From contig NZ_FNGI01000004.1 of NCBI RefSeq assembly GCF_900102945.1, forward strand, positions 62,001-126,000: DNA of 64,000 nt. Direction: 5' to 3'. The translations under genes were made by a program, and so were the position numbers. Of the stretch, positions 34,851 through 44,330 are shown piece by piece. Below the pieces are notes generated by a model. That model saw only the letters and a list, made by a program, of their open reading frames with translations, was not told the DNA's origin and did no database searches. Within the stretch, counting starts at the first letter, position 1; each line of letters opens with the position of its first letter. Source of the DNA: Modicisalibacter muralis. Lineage in GTDB: Bacteria; Pseudomonadota; Gammaproteobacteria; Pseudomonadales; Halomonadaceae.

Positions 34851-34893
34851 TGGCGCCCCATCGAGCATAGCCGATCGCCGTCAGGCGATCATC
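34851..34893. repeat. Dispersed intergenic repeat, copy B
   Basis: This is the partner of 29222-29266, 43 bp. It holds a perfect GATCGCC/GGCGATC-type hairpin and overlaps the last bases of the lipoprotein gene. It differs from copy A by a 2-nt deletion and two substitutions. Confidence 0.8.
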
Positions 34894-35266
34894 AGCGGCA
34901 ACGAATGGTCCACACCGCCTTGTAGCCGTCGCCATCGGCGCTCGCGGCATCGAGGTTGGTTTCGTCGTTGACCGTGGCGCCTTCGAGCATCTCGCCGGCC
35001 TTGGCGCGCTTGGCGGCGCTGGCGTCCGGGTCCAGCACCTGCTGTTCGACGATCACGAACTCGTCGCGATCCTGCGCTTCGCACTGCTCCAGCGCTCGCT
35101 CCTTGGCTTCGCCGATCGCCTCCTGACGCTCGTCGCCAAGGCCCGTAACGACATAATCGGAGCTGCGCGTTTCCATCGAACTGCTATCGCTGGCACAACC
35201 CGCCAGGGTGATAAGCGCCGCGCCGCCAAGCGCCAACATCAGTGGTTGAAGGTTCTTATGAATCAT
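34892..35266 (-). CDS. Predicted lipoprotein (124 aa)
   Basis: A small exported protein whose N-terminal helix ends in a lipobox ITLAGC (lipid-modified Cys at residue 24). It is followed by a Ser-rich linker and an acidic Glu/Asp/Ala-rich domain (DERQEAIGEAKERALEQCEAQDRDEFVIVEQQVLD). Two further Cys (near residues 62 and 123) could form a disulphide. No family is recognised. AAGGAG-like bases (AAAAGGAGTCT) precede the ATG. It is monocistronic with its own terminator. The very acidic mature part agrees with a halophile's envelope. Confidence 0.85.
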   Translation of the reverse strand: MIHKNLQPLMLALGGAALITLAGCASDSSSMETRSSDYVVTGLGDERQEAIGEAKERALEQCEAQDRDEFVIVEQQVLDPDASAAKRAKAGEMLEGATVNDETNLDAASADGDGYKAVWTIRCR

Positions 35267-35554
35267 ACGGAGACTCCTTTTCCGTGGGTGCCACAGGTTG
35301 CCTGAGTAACTGAACGCGTATGCAAGCGTACTTTCGACACAACATACACGACATGCTCATATCCTAAATTACCGAACGATCCCTGCAAGAGTGGCCGCAT
35401 GGCGACGCCACTGTCGCTACCAAGAGACAAAGTGCAACGCCTATACATAGCGCCATGCTATCGAGTCTATCATTGCAATCATTTTTACGAATGATTATCA
35501 GAGGCATATCCTTATGAGTCACGGTAGCTTGGAAGAGAATTGGGGAGCCCTGAC

Positions 35555-35770
35555 ATGATCAAGACGATGACCTTCGCCTGCGTGCATTTCAGCGTGGCGT
35601 TCACGGTGACCTATCTACTGACCGGTAGCTGGGTGCTCGGCGGCTTGATCGCGCTGGTCGAGCCAATGGTCAATACCGTGGCTTATTTCTTTCACGAGAA
35701 GGCGTGGGAACGTATCGGCCAGCGTCGCGCCAAACGCCAAGGCGCCATGAACGAGGCCCTGCACATCTGA
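35555..35770 (+). CDS. DUF2061 family membrane protein (71 aa)
   Basis: A short inner-membrane protein with two hydrophobic helices: TFACVHFSVAFTVTYLLTGS and VLGGLIALVEPMVNTVAYFFHEKAWERIG, the latter being the DUF2061 hallmark. ATG at 35555 has GGGGAG at 35542-35547, so the TTG reading from 35540 was rejected. The function of the family is unknown. It is frequent beside stress or sulphur genes elsewhere, but no such partner is seen here. Confidence 0.88.
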   Translation: MIKTMTFACVHFSVAFTVTYLLTGSWVLGGLIALVEPMVNTVAYFFHEKAWERIGQRRAKRQGAMNEALHI

Positions 35771-36017
35771 ATGGCGGTCACACTGCGCCGCTGTCGCTTC
35801 GCACATTTTATCCCCAAGCCAGGATATTGTTTGGCAACGCCAATTTACCTAAATTAACATTTATATCCAGAACCGTAGCCGCGCTAAGAAGAGGAAGGCT
35901 CTCCCGACATCGGCGAAAAGCACGGAAATAGCGGGTAAAACGCGCGCAAAAAGCGCGATAGCCGCGCGCCGGGATCCATGACAATCGACTCGAACGTCAT
36001 CGATCCTGGGGCCCCTC

Positions 36018-36749
36018 ATGTTCAAGTCCTGTCTGCTGACCTTGGTTGCCGCGCTGGTGCTGACCGCGACAGACGCCCATGCCAACCTTGAAAACCCCAC
36101 CTCTGCCACGTGGGGCGAACCGATCTCGCTATGGTCCGAACTCGTCACCATAGCTCGCCCACAGGTGGCGCCGGACGAGATATGGATTCGCATCGATCTC
36201 GATCGGCGTGAGCTCGCCGTGCTGCGGGGCGGGCAGCGCCTGATGACGATTCCCTACCTGGCGATAGGCACCGCCGGCGCCAGCCGCATCCGCCTGCAAG
36301 GCAGTCACCTGACGCCGGTCGGCGAGTTCCGTGTCGACCGGATCAATCGCCAGAGTCGCTTCGAGCTGTTCTTCGGATTCGACTATCCGACACCGGAGGT
36401 CACCCGCGACGCCTGGCGCCGCGGCATACTCAGCGATCGCGACTATCGCCACTACCGGCGTTACCGCCGGCAGCACGGCGTCTCTCCGGCGAACACGCCG
36501 CTGGGCGGCTACATCGGCATTCACGGTCTCGGCGACCGCCCGGCCGGCGTGCATCGCATCATGGACTGGACCGAGGGCTGCATCGCCGTGACCAATGCGG
36601 AGATTCGGGCCCTGGCCCGCTACATGGATATCGGCACGCTGGTGGTGATTCGTCAGCACCGCCGCGACTTCACTCAAGCGATCGTGACGCACGGAATCGC
36701 CCAGGGTTGGTCACGCCACTTCACCGCCGACCGTCGTGACGCTCGATGA
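36018..36749 (+). CDS. L,D-transpeptidase (YkuD domain), periplasmic
   Basis: Predicted to form or edit 3-3 cross-links or attach proteins in peptidoglycan. The 243 residues have a signal peptide (residues 1-22, ending AHA) and a YkuD domain with WIRIDLDRRELAVLRGGQRL...YLAIGTAG. The catalytic pair is His169 (GIHGLGD) and Cys188 in TEGCIAVTN; the last motif has Ala-Val-Thr where many enzymes have Arg. An Arg/Tyr-rich insert (RDYRHYRRYRRQH) precedes the active site. The last 39 bp overlap the 3' end of the oppositely oriented BCCT gene. Confidence 0.93.
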   Translation: MFKSCLLTLVAALVLTATDAHANLENPTSATWGEPISLWSELVTIARPQVAPDEIWIRIDLDRRELAVLRGGQRLMTIPYLAIGTAGASRIRLQGSHLTPVGEFRVDRINRQSRFELFFGFDYPTPEVTRDAWRRGILSDRDYRHYRRYRRQHGVSPANTPLGGYIGIHGLGDRPAGVHRIMDWTEGCIAVTNAEIRALARYMDIGTLVVIRQHRRDFTQAIVTHGIAQGWSRHFTADRRDAR

Positions 36750-38405
36750 TGAGCGAGGTGCGGCGTATTCCGGCCGGCCACTGGCCTGGTCGAGCTCCTC
36801 TGCGGCGGGGCGTACCTGAGGCGGCAACATGGCAGCCGCCATGGGCTCGCGGCGCAGCGTGCGATACAGGCCCACCGTCATTATCAGCAGGAAGACGGCG
36901 ATCGGCAGCCCGGCAATGATCGAGGCCGTCTGAATGGTCTCCAGGCCACCGGCATACAGCAGCGCGCCGGCGATGGCGCCGATCACCACGCCCCAGACCA
37001 CCCGAATCGACTGCGGCGGCTCGGGATTGCCGACGCTGTCGAGGATGCACAGCACCAGCGTGCCGGAGTCCGCCGAGGTGATGAAGTAGGTCGCCAGCAG
37101 CAGGCTGGCCAGAACCGACAGCACGCTGCCCAATAGGCCGGGATCGAGTGACTCGAACAGCGTGAACAGCGCCGAGGTGGTATCCGCCTGGGTGGCCTGG
37201 AGCACGGCGCCGCCGGCGAATTCACTGTCGGCGGACAGCTCGTCGCTGGCAACGGCCTGTTGATAGGCCTGGCTGGCCTGCAACTCCTCATGCAAGGCGC
37301 TGCCGCCGAACACCGACATCCAGATGAGGGTGACCAGCGTCGGCACGATCAGCGCACCACCGACCAGTTCGCGGATGGTGCGGCCCCGTGAGATGCGCGC
37401 GATGAACATGCCGACGAACGGCGCCCAGGTCATCCACCATGGCCAGTAGAAGGCGGTCCACCAGTTCTGCCAGCCGCTGTCGGCATGCGCATCGCTCCAC
37501 AGGCTCATGGCGATCAGGTTGTCGACGTAGTCGCCGGTGCTTTGCAGCAGGGTATTGAGGATGTAACGGGTCGGGCCGATGGCCAGCACCACGGCGACGA
37601 TGACCAGCGACAGCAGCATGTTCCACTCGGAGAGACGCCGGATGCCACGACCGACACCGGACATCACCGAGGCGATGGCGAAGAACATGATCAGCGCGAT
37701 CATGACCAGTTGCACCCCCATGCCGATCTCCAGCCCGAACACGCTATTGAGCCCGCTGTTCATCTGGATCACGCCCAGGCCCAGCGACTGGGAGACACCG
37801 AAGGCGGTGATCGCCACAGTCAGGATATCCACGGCGTGGCCGATGGGGCCGTAGATGCGCTCGCCGATGAACGGGTAGAGGATCGAGCGCAGCGTCAGTG
37901 GTAGGCCCTTGCGGTAGGAAAAGTAGGCCAGGGCCAGGGCGACGATGACGAACACCGCCCAGGGGTGCAGCCCCCAGTGAAAGAAGGTCAGGCGCATGGC
38001 CATCGCGGCGGCCTCTTCGCTCATGCCCTGGGTGAAGGGATTGTCGGCATAGTGGAACATCGGCTCGGCCACGGACCAGAAGATCAGGCCGATGCCCATG
38101 CCGCCGGAGAACAGCATGCTGATCCACGACAGGAAGCCGAATTCCGGGGCCTCGTCGTCCTTGCCCAGCCGCACGTGGCCGAAGCGGCTGACCATGAGGT
38201 AAAGCAGAAAGGCGAGCACGCCACTCACCACAGCGAGGTAGAACCACTTGGCGTTGTCGAGGACAACCGTCGATACGTCCTGGAAGATGGCACCGGCTTG
38301 CTCGGCCAATACCGCACAAAAGATCACGAAGCCGATGACCAGTACCTTCGATGCGATAGTCACCGTCGGATTCAGGCCCTTGAACAGGCCGCTTTCTGAA
38401 CGCAT
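36711..38405 (-). CDS. BCCT family betaine/carnitine/choline transporter
   Basis: A secondary transporter of 564 residues with twelve helices, the Gly-rich helix GGMGIGLIFWSVAEPMFHY and the signature FYWPWWMTWAPFVGMFIARISRGRTIREL. It has only a short C-terminal tail (about 60 residues), unlike the BetT-like gene at 13343. The periplasmic loop (about 420-455) is unusually acidic. It is divergently placed from the Rieske oxygenase operon across a 372-bp gap with palindromes, so it probably imports that pathway's substrate. ATG at 38405 was chosen; a 54-residue longer form is implausible. Substrate is unresolved. Confidence 0.93.
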   Translation of the reverse strand: MRSESGLFKGLNPTVTIASKVLVIGFVIFCAVLAEQAGAIFQDVSTVVLDNAKWFYLAVVSGVLAFLLYLMVSRFGHVRLGKDDEAPEFGFLSWISMLFSGGMGIGLIFWSVAEPMFHYADNPFTQGMSEEAAAMAMRLTFFHWGLHPWAVFVIVALALAYFSYRKGLPLTLRSILYPFIGERIYGPIGHAVDILTVAITAFGVSQSLGLGVIQMNSGLNSVFGLEIGMGVQLVMIALIMFFAIASVMSGVGRGIRRLSEWNMLLSLVIVAVVLAIGPTRYILNTLLQSTGDYVDNLIAMSLWSDAHADSGWQNWWTAFYWPWWMTWAPFVGMFIARISRGRTIRELVGGALIVPTLVTLIWMSVFGGSALHEELQASQAYQQAVASDELSADSEFAGGAVLQATQADTTSALFTLFESLDPGLLGSVLSVLASLLLATYFITSADSGTLVLCILDSVGNPEPPQSIRVVWGVVIGAIAGALLYAGGLETIQTASIIAGLPIAVFLLIMTVGLYRTLRREPMAAAMLPPQVRPAAEELDQASGRPEYAAPRSSSSVTTVGGEVA

Positions 38406-38777
38406 GGCGTCACTCTCGATATTTGTTGTAGTGATATCTCGGCTGGAATCGCCAGGAAAGGCTGCCAACCATCCACCGCGCAGACTGTCGGCTGACCATG
38501 GATCGAGCAATGCATTTTTTGTCATCCATCGATGAGTTTTTGTATTGCGAATCCCGTCACATAACACATGATCTCTCTGACATTGGCCACTTTATAAGCG
38601 GTGCTTCTTGAAGCGAGCTCAATTTTCATGCATGAGATTTACTCATGATTTGATGCCAAATCATCGATTGTGGTCAAGACCTCGGCACGCCTAGATTGCC
38701 GTCAACAACCCGTCCCTCCGGTCGGGCCATTGCCAGCAATAACAACGCGTCACCCAGCGTTTCCGTGAGAGGCCAGC
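38406..38777. other. Divergent control region between BCCT transporter and Rieske operon
   Basis: A 372-bp A+T-richer region between divergent starts. It contains two overlapping inverted repeats at 38632-38664 (listed separately) and no convincing ORF. Promoters for both directions must lie here. Confidence 0.6.
38632..38664. promoter_or_regulatory. Overlapping palindromes, candidate operator
   Basis: ATGATTTG-ATGC-CAAATCAT (38645-38664) is a perfect eight-base inverted repeat. Directly before it, ATGAG-ATTTA-CTCAT (38632-38646) is a five-base one. Perfect symmetry in the middle of a divergent promoter region suggests a regulator binding site. No known consensus was matched. Confidence 0.55.
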
Positions 38778-39968
38778 ATGACCGACATGACACTTCCCCT
38801 GATTCCCGCCCAGCAACTCGACAGCGTGCTCGCCCCGATCGCCGAGGCGACGGGCATGCCCAATTCGGCCTACGTCAGCGACGCGTTCTTCGCCGCCGAG
38901 CGCGACCGCCTGATGGCCAGCACCTGGGCCTGCATCGGCTTCGCCAGTGACCTGGTCAAGAACGGCTACGTCAAGCCGGTCGACTTCATGGGCCTGCCGC
39001 TGGTGATGATGCGCAACAAGGACGGCGAGACCCAGGTCTTCCACAACGTCTGCAGCCACCGCGGCATGCAACTAATCGCCGAGGAAGGCGAGGTGCAAGG
39101 CGTGATCCGCTGCCCTTACCACTCCTGGACCTACGACCTCAACGGCAACCTCAAGGGCACCCCGCATATCGGCGGCGTCGGCCAGCACAAGGTCGAGGGC
39201 TTCAAGTGCGAGAAACATGGCCTCAAGCCGGTGCGCAGCGCGGTGTGGATGGACATGGTGTTCATCAACCTGGACGGCCGGGCCCCTGAGTTCAGCGAGC
39301 ACGTCGCGCCCCTCGAGAATCGTTGGCGCGACTTCATCGGCGCCGACGGCTTCGGCCTGCTGCGCCGCGCCAACATGGGCGGCAACCTGGAAATCACCGT
39401 TAACTGCAACTGGAAGCTGGCGGTCGAGAACTATTGCGAGAGCTACCACCTGCCCTGGGTACACCCCAGCCTGAACAGCTATTCGCGTCTCGAGGATCAT
39501 TACAACATCCAGTTCGGCGAGCATTTTTCCGGACAGGGCAGCCTGGCCTATCGGCTGTCCGACGTGGCCGGCACCCAACTACCGAAGTTCCCGTCCTGGC
39601 CCCAGGACAAGCTCGAGCATGCCGAGTACGTCTCCTTCTTTCCCAATGTGCTGCTGGGCGTCCAGGCCGACCACTTCTTCGCCATGATGCTCGAGCCGGT
39701 CTCGGCCGGTCAGACAATCGAGCACCTGCGCGTCTACTACGTCGGCGACGAAGCGACCAAGGATGCCTACGCCGCCTCGCGCACCTCGACCCTGGAGTCC
39801 TGGCGGGTGGTGTTCGGCGAGGACATCGGCGCCGTGGAAGGCATGCAGCGCGGCCGCCGGTCGCCCGGTTTCCAGGGCGGCGTCTTCTCGCCGGTGCTCG
39901 ACCACCCGACCCACTTCTTCCACCAGTGGGTGGCCCGCCGCGTGCGCGGCGATGCCGAAGCCGCCTGA
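38778..39968 (+). CDS. Rieske non-haem iron oxygenase, alpha subunit (quaternary amine type)
   Basis: The 396-residue oxygenase has a Rieske [2Fe-2S] domain with Cys92-x-His94 (VCSHRGMQL) and Cys112-x2-His115 (RCPYHSWTYDL). The catalytic domain has the mononuclear iron site NWKLAVENYCESYHLPWVHP (His224 and His229) and the bridging acidic residue Glu218 or Glu221. The family includes glycine betaine monooxygenase GbcA, carnitine oxygenase CntA and stachydrine demethylase, and the carboxylate in the bridging region suits such substrates. It heads a gene run with an aldehyde dehydrogenase, a rubredoxin reductase fusion and an FAD oxidase, and a BCCT transporter diverges from it. The exact substrate is not determined. 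Confidence 0.9.
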   Translation: MTDMTLPLIPAQQLDSVLAPIAEATGMPNSAYVSDAFFAAERDRLMASTWACIGFASDLVKNGYVKPVDFMGLPLVMMRNKDGETQVFHNVCSHRGMQLIAEEGEVQGVIRCPYHSWTYDLNGNLKGTPHIGGVGQHKVEGFKCEKHGLKPVRSAVWMDMVFINLDGRAPEFSEHVAPLENRWRDFIGADGFGLLRRANMGGNLEITVNCNWKLAVENYCESYHLPWVHPSLNSYSRLEDHYNIQFGEHFSGQGSLAYRLSDVAGTQLPKFPSWPQDKLEHAEYVSFFPNVLLGVQADHFFAMMLEPVSAGQTIEHLRVYYVGDEATKDAYAASRTSTLESWRVVFGEDIGAVEGMQRGRRSPGFQGGVFSPVLDHPTHFFHQWVARRVRGDAEAA

Positions 39969-39991
39969 CATACCCGTCTCTGGAGCCCCTG

Positions 39992-41434
39992 ATGAGCACT
40001 CTCGACCGCTACGACAATTACATCGACGGCACCTGGGTCGGTGCCGAGAGCTACCTCGCCGTCGACGACCCGGCCACCGGCGAGGTCTACGCCGAGATCG
40101 CCGAGGCCGGCATCGGTGATGCCGACGCGGCCATGGCCGCGGCCCGGCGCTGCGTGGCCTCGGGCGCGCTGAGCGCGGTACGCCCGGCCCAGCGCGTCAC
40201 CTGGCTGCTGGCCATCGCCGAGGAGATCCGCGCACTGACCGACGAAGCCGCCCGGGTGCTGTGCCGCGAGAACGGCAAGGCGCTGTCCATCGCCCGCGGC
40301 GAGTTCGAGGAGGCCGCGCGCTACTTCGAGTACTACGCCGGCATGGCCGACAAGATCGAAGGCACCTCGATCCCGCTGGGCGACGACTACATCGACTTCA
40401 CCAGCTACGAGCCGATGGGCGTGTCGGTACAGATCGTGCCGTGGAACTTCCCGCCGTCGATCTGCGCGCGCTCCCTGGCCCCGGCGCTGGCCGCCGGCAA
40501 CGCCGTGGTGATCAAGTCGCCGGAGATCTCGCCACTGGCGATGACCTTCCTGATGACCGCCTGCGAACGCGCCGGCCTGCCCAGGGGCGCGGTCAACCTG
40601 CTGTGCGGCAAGGGCTCGGTGATCGGCGCCCACCTGGTCAGGCACGTCGAGGCCAACCAGATCGTCTTCACCGGTTCGGTGCCCACCGGCCAGCGCATCC
40701 TGCGCGACGCCGCCGAACGCGCCACCCCCAGCGTCATGGAGCTGGGCGGCAAGTCGGCGGCCATCATCCACGCCGATGCGGATATCGAGCAGGTCGTCGA
40801 CAGCGTCAGAAACGGCATCTTCTTCAACGCCGGCCAGGTCTGCTCGGCGCTGTCGCGCCTGCTGGTCCACCGCTCGCGCTTCGACGAGGTGGTCGAGCGG
40901 GCCCGCGCGCTGTCTGAGGGCCTGTCCATCGGCCCCGGCGTCGACGAGCCGGACCTGACCCCGTTGGTCTCCCGGGCCCAGCTCGAACAGGTCGAGGCCA
41001 TGTGTCGCCGGGCCATCGAGGCCGGGGCCACCTGCCTCTCGGGTGGTGAACGCGTGGCCGGGGTGAATGGTTACTTTATGCAGCCGACGCTGTTCACCGA
41101 TGTCGCCGTGGACAGCGAGCTCTTCCAGGAGGAGGTGTTCGGTCCGGTGCTGGTGATCCACCCCTTCGACAGCGAGGACGAGGCCGTCGAGCTGGCCAAC
41201 GGCACCGCCTTCGGCCTGGTGGCCGGCGTCTTCGATGACAACCTGAATCGCGCCCTGCGCACCGCGCGGCGCCTGCGCGGCGGTCAGGTGTTCATCAACG
41301 AGTGGTTCGCCGGCGGCGTGGAGACGCCCTTCGGCGGGGTCGGCCTCTCCGGCTTCGGCCGCGAGAAGGGCCAGGAGGCGCTCTACAGCTACGTCCAGAC
41401 CCGCAATATCGCCGTGCGCATCAAGGGCGCGTGA
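39992..41434 (+). CDS. Aldehyde dehydrogenase (NAD(P)+-dependent)
   Basis: A 480-residue ALDH that oxidises an aldehyde to its acid. Catalytic residues are visible: Asn152 (PWNFPPS), Glu250 (MELGGKSA) and Cys284 ([11 protein letters not shown]), with the cofactor motif FTGSVPTGQ. It follows the Rieske gene by 23 nt and probably handles the aldehyde left when an N-alkyl bond is cut (for example a semialdehyde from a betaine or formaldehyde-like fragment). ATG at 39992 has TGGAG upstream. Family members include betaine aldehyde and aminobutyraldehyde dehydrogenases; specificity cannot be assigned. Confidence 0.93.
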   Translation: MSTLDRYDNYIDGTWVGAESYLAVDDPATGEVYAEIAEAGIGDADAAMAAARRCVASGALSAVRPAQRVTWLLAIAEEIRALTDEAARVLCRENGKALSIARGEFEEAARYFEYYAGMADKIEGTSIPLGDDYIDFTSYEPMGVSVQIVPWNFPPSICARSLAPALAAGNAVVIKSPEISPLAMTFLMTACERAGLPRGAVNLLCGKGSVIGAHLVRHVEANQIVFTGSVPTGQRILRDAAERATPSVMELGGKSAAIIHADADIEQVVDSVRNGIFFNAGQVCSALSRLLVHRSRFDEVVERARALSEGLSIGPGVDEPDLTPLVSRAQLEQVEAMCRRAIEAGATCLSGGERVAGVNGYFMQPTLFTDVAVDSELFQEEVFGPVLVIHPFDSEDEAVELANGTAFGLVAGVFDDNLNRALRTARRLRGGQVFINEWFAGGVETPFGGVGLSGFGREKGQEALYSYVQTRNIAVRIKGA

Positions 41435-41445
41435 AGGAGGCCCTC

Positions 41446-42903
41446 ATGAAGAAGTGGCTGTGCATCATCTGCGGTCTCATCTACGACGAGGCCGAGGGCT
41501 GGCCCAGCGACGGCATCGCCCCCGGCACCCGCTGGGAAGACGTGCCGGAGGATTGGCTGTGCCCCGACTGCGGCGTCGGCAAGGCGGATTTCGAGATGAT
41601 CGAGATCACCGAGGACGTTCCGGCGGCCGGCGTCCCGGTCGGCGCCCCGACGGCGGCCGGCGTTCCGGCCGAGACCCCGGCGGCAGCCGCGCCCCTGGCG
41701 GATGCGGTGGCGGCACCGGCGGCGACTATTGCGCCCGTCGCGCCGAGCGGCCCGCTGGTGATCATCGGCAGCGGCCATGCCGGCTACGGCCTGGCCGAGG
41801 CGCTGCGCACCCGCGACGCCGAGCGCGAGATCCATGTGGTCACCGCCGATGACGGCGGCTTGTACGCCAAGCCGGCGCTGTCCAACGCCTTCGCCCTGGG
41901 CAAGGACGCCGAGGCCCTGCTCGACGAGTCGGCGCTGGCCATCGAGCGGCGCCTAAACATCCGCGTGCACGCCTTCTGCCCGGTGGAGCGCATCGACGCC
42001 GAGGCCAAGCGACTCACGACCCGGCTTGGCGAACTGGACTACGGTCAGCTGGTGCTGGCCACCGGTGCGCGGCCCATCCGCATCCCGGTGGAAGGCGAGG
42101 CGGACGCGCTGCTCTCGGTCAACGATCGCGGCGACTACAGCGAGATGCGTCGGCGTCTCGATGCCCTGGGCCGCGAGGCGCGGGTGGTGATCATCGGCGA
42201 CGGCCTGATCGGCTGCGAGTTCGCCAACGACCTGGCCCAGGCCGGCCACGCGGTCGAGGTGGTGGGCCTGGCCGACCGGCCGCTGCCGCGGCTGCTGCCC
42301 GAGGCGGGCAGTGCGGCCCTGCGCGAGGCGCTCTCCACGCTCGGCGTGGGCTGGCACCTGTCACGCTCGGTGGCGAACGTGGCCGCCACTGGGGACGGCC
42401 ACCGGCTGACCCTGACCGATGGCAGCACGCTCGAGGCCGACCTGGTGGTCAGTGCCGTGGGCCTCGTGCCCAACGTCGACCTGGCCCAGGCGGCCGGCAT
42501 CGACTGCGGCCGCGGCATCCGGGTGGATGAGTTCCTCTCCACCTCGTTGCCGGACGTCTACGCCCTGGGCGACGCCGTGGAGATCGACGGTCAGTTGCTG
42601 CCCTACCTGGCGCCGATCAACGCCGGGCTGCGGGCCCTGGCGGCGACGCTTTCGGGGTCGCCGACGCCGGTCAGCTACCCGCTGATGCCGGTGATGGTCA
42701 AGACCCCGGCGGCGCCGGTCTGCGTGGTGGTGCCGCCGGCCGAAACCGAGATGAGCTGGCGCGTCAGCGCCACCGCCGATGGCATCGAGGCCGGCGGCTA
42801 CGACGCCATCGGCCGGCTGCTGGGCTTCGCCCTGGTGGGTGAGGCGGCCATGGCCCGGCGCAGCGACTGGGTGAAGGCCTGCGGTCAGGCCCAGGCCGCC
42901 TGA
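41446..42903 (+). CDS. Fused rubredoxin–rubredoxin reductase
   Basis: A two-domain electron carrier of 485 residues. Residues 1-54 are a rubredoxin with Fe ligands Cys6, Cys9, Cys39 and Cys42 (CIICG and CPDCG). Residues 55-100 are an Ala/Pro/Val-rich linker, and from about 102 comes an FAD/NAD reductase ([51 protein letters not shown]). It takes electrons from NAD(P)H to the rubredoxin. AAGGAGG lies 6-12 nt before the ATG at 41446, 11 nt after the ALDH stop, so it is in the operon. It may donate electrons to the Rieske oxygenase, in place of the usual ferredoxin reductase. Confidence 0.93.
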   Translation: MKKWLCIICGLIYDEAEGWPSDGIAPGTRWEDVPEDWLCPDCGVGKADFEMIEITEDVPAAGVPVGAPTAAGVPAETPAAAAPLADAVAAPAATIAPVAPSGPLVIIGSGHAGYGLAEALRTRDAEREIHVVTADDGGLYAKPALSNAFALGKDAEALLDESALAIERRLNIRVHAFCPVERIDAEAKRLTTRLGELDYGQLVLATGARPIRIPVEGEADALLSVNDRGDYSEMRRRLDALGREARVVIIGDGLIGCEFANDLAQAGHAVEVVGLADRPLPRLLPEAGSAALREALSTLGVGWHLSRSVANVAATGDGHRLTLTDGSTLEADLVVSAVGLVPNVDLAQAAGIDCGRGIRVDEFLSTSLPDVYALGDAVEIDGQLLPYLAPINAGLRALAATLSGSPTPVSYPLMPVMVKTPAAPVCVVVPPAETEMSWRVSATADGIEAGGYDAIGRLLGFALVGEAAMARRSDWVKACGQAQAA

Positions 42904-43010
42904 GGCACGCAGCCGTAATCGCACACGCGGCGTCCACCGGGCGCCGCCTTCTTTCGAACCGCCGGCCCGCCCGGTGATGACGTCGCGCCCCGGCGCGACG
43001 GAGGTCCAGG

Positions 43011-44330
43011 ATGTCACAAGCAACGCTTCCCCGTGACGACAACTGCAACGGCTGGTACCAGCTGCTCGACGCGCCGGCCCCGGCGCGCCGCCTCAATACC
43101 CGCGAGACGGCCGACTGGCTGGTGATCGGCGCCGGCTTCACCGGCCTGGCCGCGGCAAGGCGCGTCGCCGAGCTGCGCCCCGGCGAGCGCGTGGTACTGC
43201 TCGAGGCCCTGCGTGTGGGCCAGGGCGCCTCCGGGCGCAACACCGGCTTCGTCATCGACCTGCCCCACAAGCGTGATCTCGAGGGCGACGACCTGCCGCG
43301 CAAGCAGAAGTTGCTATCGCTCAATCGCGCCGCGGTGAGCGATCTCAAGACCCTGACCCAGCGCCACGACATCGACTGCGGCTGGTCGCTGGCGGGCAAG
43401 TATCAGGGCGCGGTCGGTGAGCGGGGCCTCAAGTACCTCGACCACTACGAGGCCCTGCTCCGCGACTTCGACTATCCCTATCGGCGTCTGGAGCGCGACG
43501 AGCTGGCGCCGATCCTCGGCACCCGTCACTACGCCGCGGCCATCTACACCGCCAACACCGCCCTGATGCAGCCCGCCGCCCTGGTGCGCGGCCTCGGCGA
43601 GACCCTGCCGGACAATGCCGGACTCTACGAGCACTCGCCGGTGGTCAGCCTGACCCGCTCGGGCGGGCAATGGTGCGCCACGACCTCGGAAGGCGAAGTG
43701 CGCGCCACCCACCTGCTGCTGGGCTCGAACATCTATTCCCAGGAATTCGGCTTCCTCAAGCATCGCATGCTGCCGGTGATGACCTTCGCCAGCATGACCC
43801 GGGCGCTCACCATTGAGGAGATGGCGCGGTTCTCCGCGGCCCCGCACCACTTCGGCCTGACCCCCGCCGATCACGCCGGCACCACCGTGCGGCTGACCCC
43901 GGACCGGCGGCTGATCATCCGTAACCAATACCGCTTCGTGCCGCGCTACCACGACGATCTCGCCGAGCGAAACCGGATTCGCCAGGGGCATCGCGACTCC
44001 TTCGAGGCCCGCTATCCCGATCTCGCCCATGTGCCCTTCGAGGCCACCTGGGGCGGCGCCTGCGGCCTGTCGCGCAACTACACCGCCTTCTTCGGCAAGG
44101 TCGGCGACAATGCCTGGATGTCCGGCGTCCACCAGAGCGTCGGCGCGGCCCGGGGCACCATCTCCGGCAAGCTGCTCGCCGAACTGGCCACCGGCCAGGA
44201 CTCCGCGCAGCTCAGCGACATGCTGGCGGTCTCCGGCAAGCCAGCGCGCAACCCACCGGAGCCGTTCCTGAGCCTAGGGGTCAAGGCACGCATGAAGCAG
44301 GCGGCCTGGGCGAGTCGCAGCGAACTCTGA
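43011..44330 (+). CDS. FAD-dependent amine/amino acid oxidase-like protein (DAO family)
   Basis: The 439-residue flavoprotein has the N-terminal FAD motif DWLVIGAGFTGLAAARRVAEL and the family motif ASGRNTGFVIDLPHKRD, similar to gamma-glutamylputrescine oxidase PuuB. The C-terminal part WGGACGLSRNYTAFFGKVGDNAWMSGVHQSVGAARGTISGKLLAELATG completes the FAD site. It would oxidise a secondary or primary amine, giving an imine/aldehyde and peroxide. It follows the rubredoxin reductase gene after 107 nt, in the same direction, so it may process the demethylated product of the Rieske step. A MITE-like element begins at the base after its stop codon. Confidence 0.9.
   Translation: MSQATLPRDDNCNGWYQLLDAPAPARRLNTRETADWLVIGAGFTGLAAARRVAELRPGERVVLLEALRVGQGASGRNTGFVIDLPHKRDLEGDDLPRKQKLLSLNRAAVSDLKTLTQRHDIDCGWSLAGKYQGAVGERGLKYLDHYEALLRDFDYPYRRLERDELAPILGTRHYAAAIYTANTALMQPAALVRGLGETLPDNAGLYEHSPVVSLTRSGGQWCATTSEGEVRATHLLLGSNIYSQEFGFLKHRMLPVMTFASMTRALTIEEMARFSAAPHHFGLTPADHAGTTVRLTPDRRLIIRNQYRFVPRYHDDLAERNRIRQGHRDSFEARYPDLAHVPFEATWGGACGLSRNYTAFFGKVGDNAWMSGVHQSVGAARGTISGKLLAELATGQDSAQLSDMLAVSGKPARNPPEPFLSLGVKARMKQAAWASRSEL

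Noticed and set aside
35478-35512. Second Fur-like site before the DUF2061 gene
   Set aside because: Only a partial match around GAATGATTATCA is present, without a symmetrical partner, so it is too weak to list as a site.
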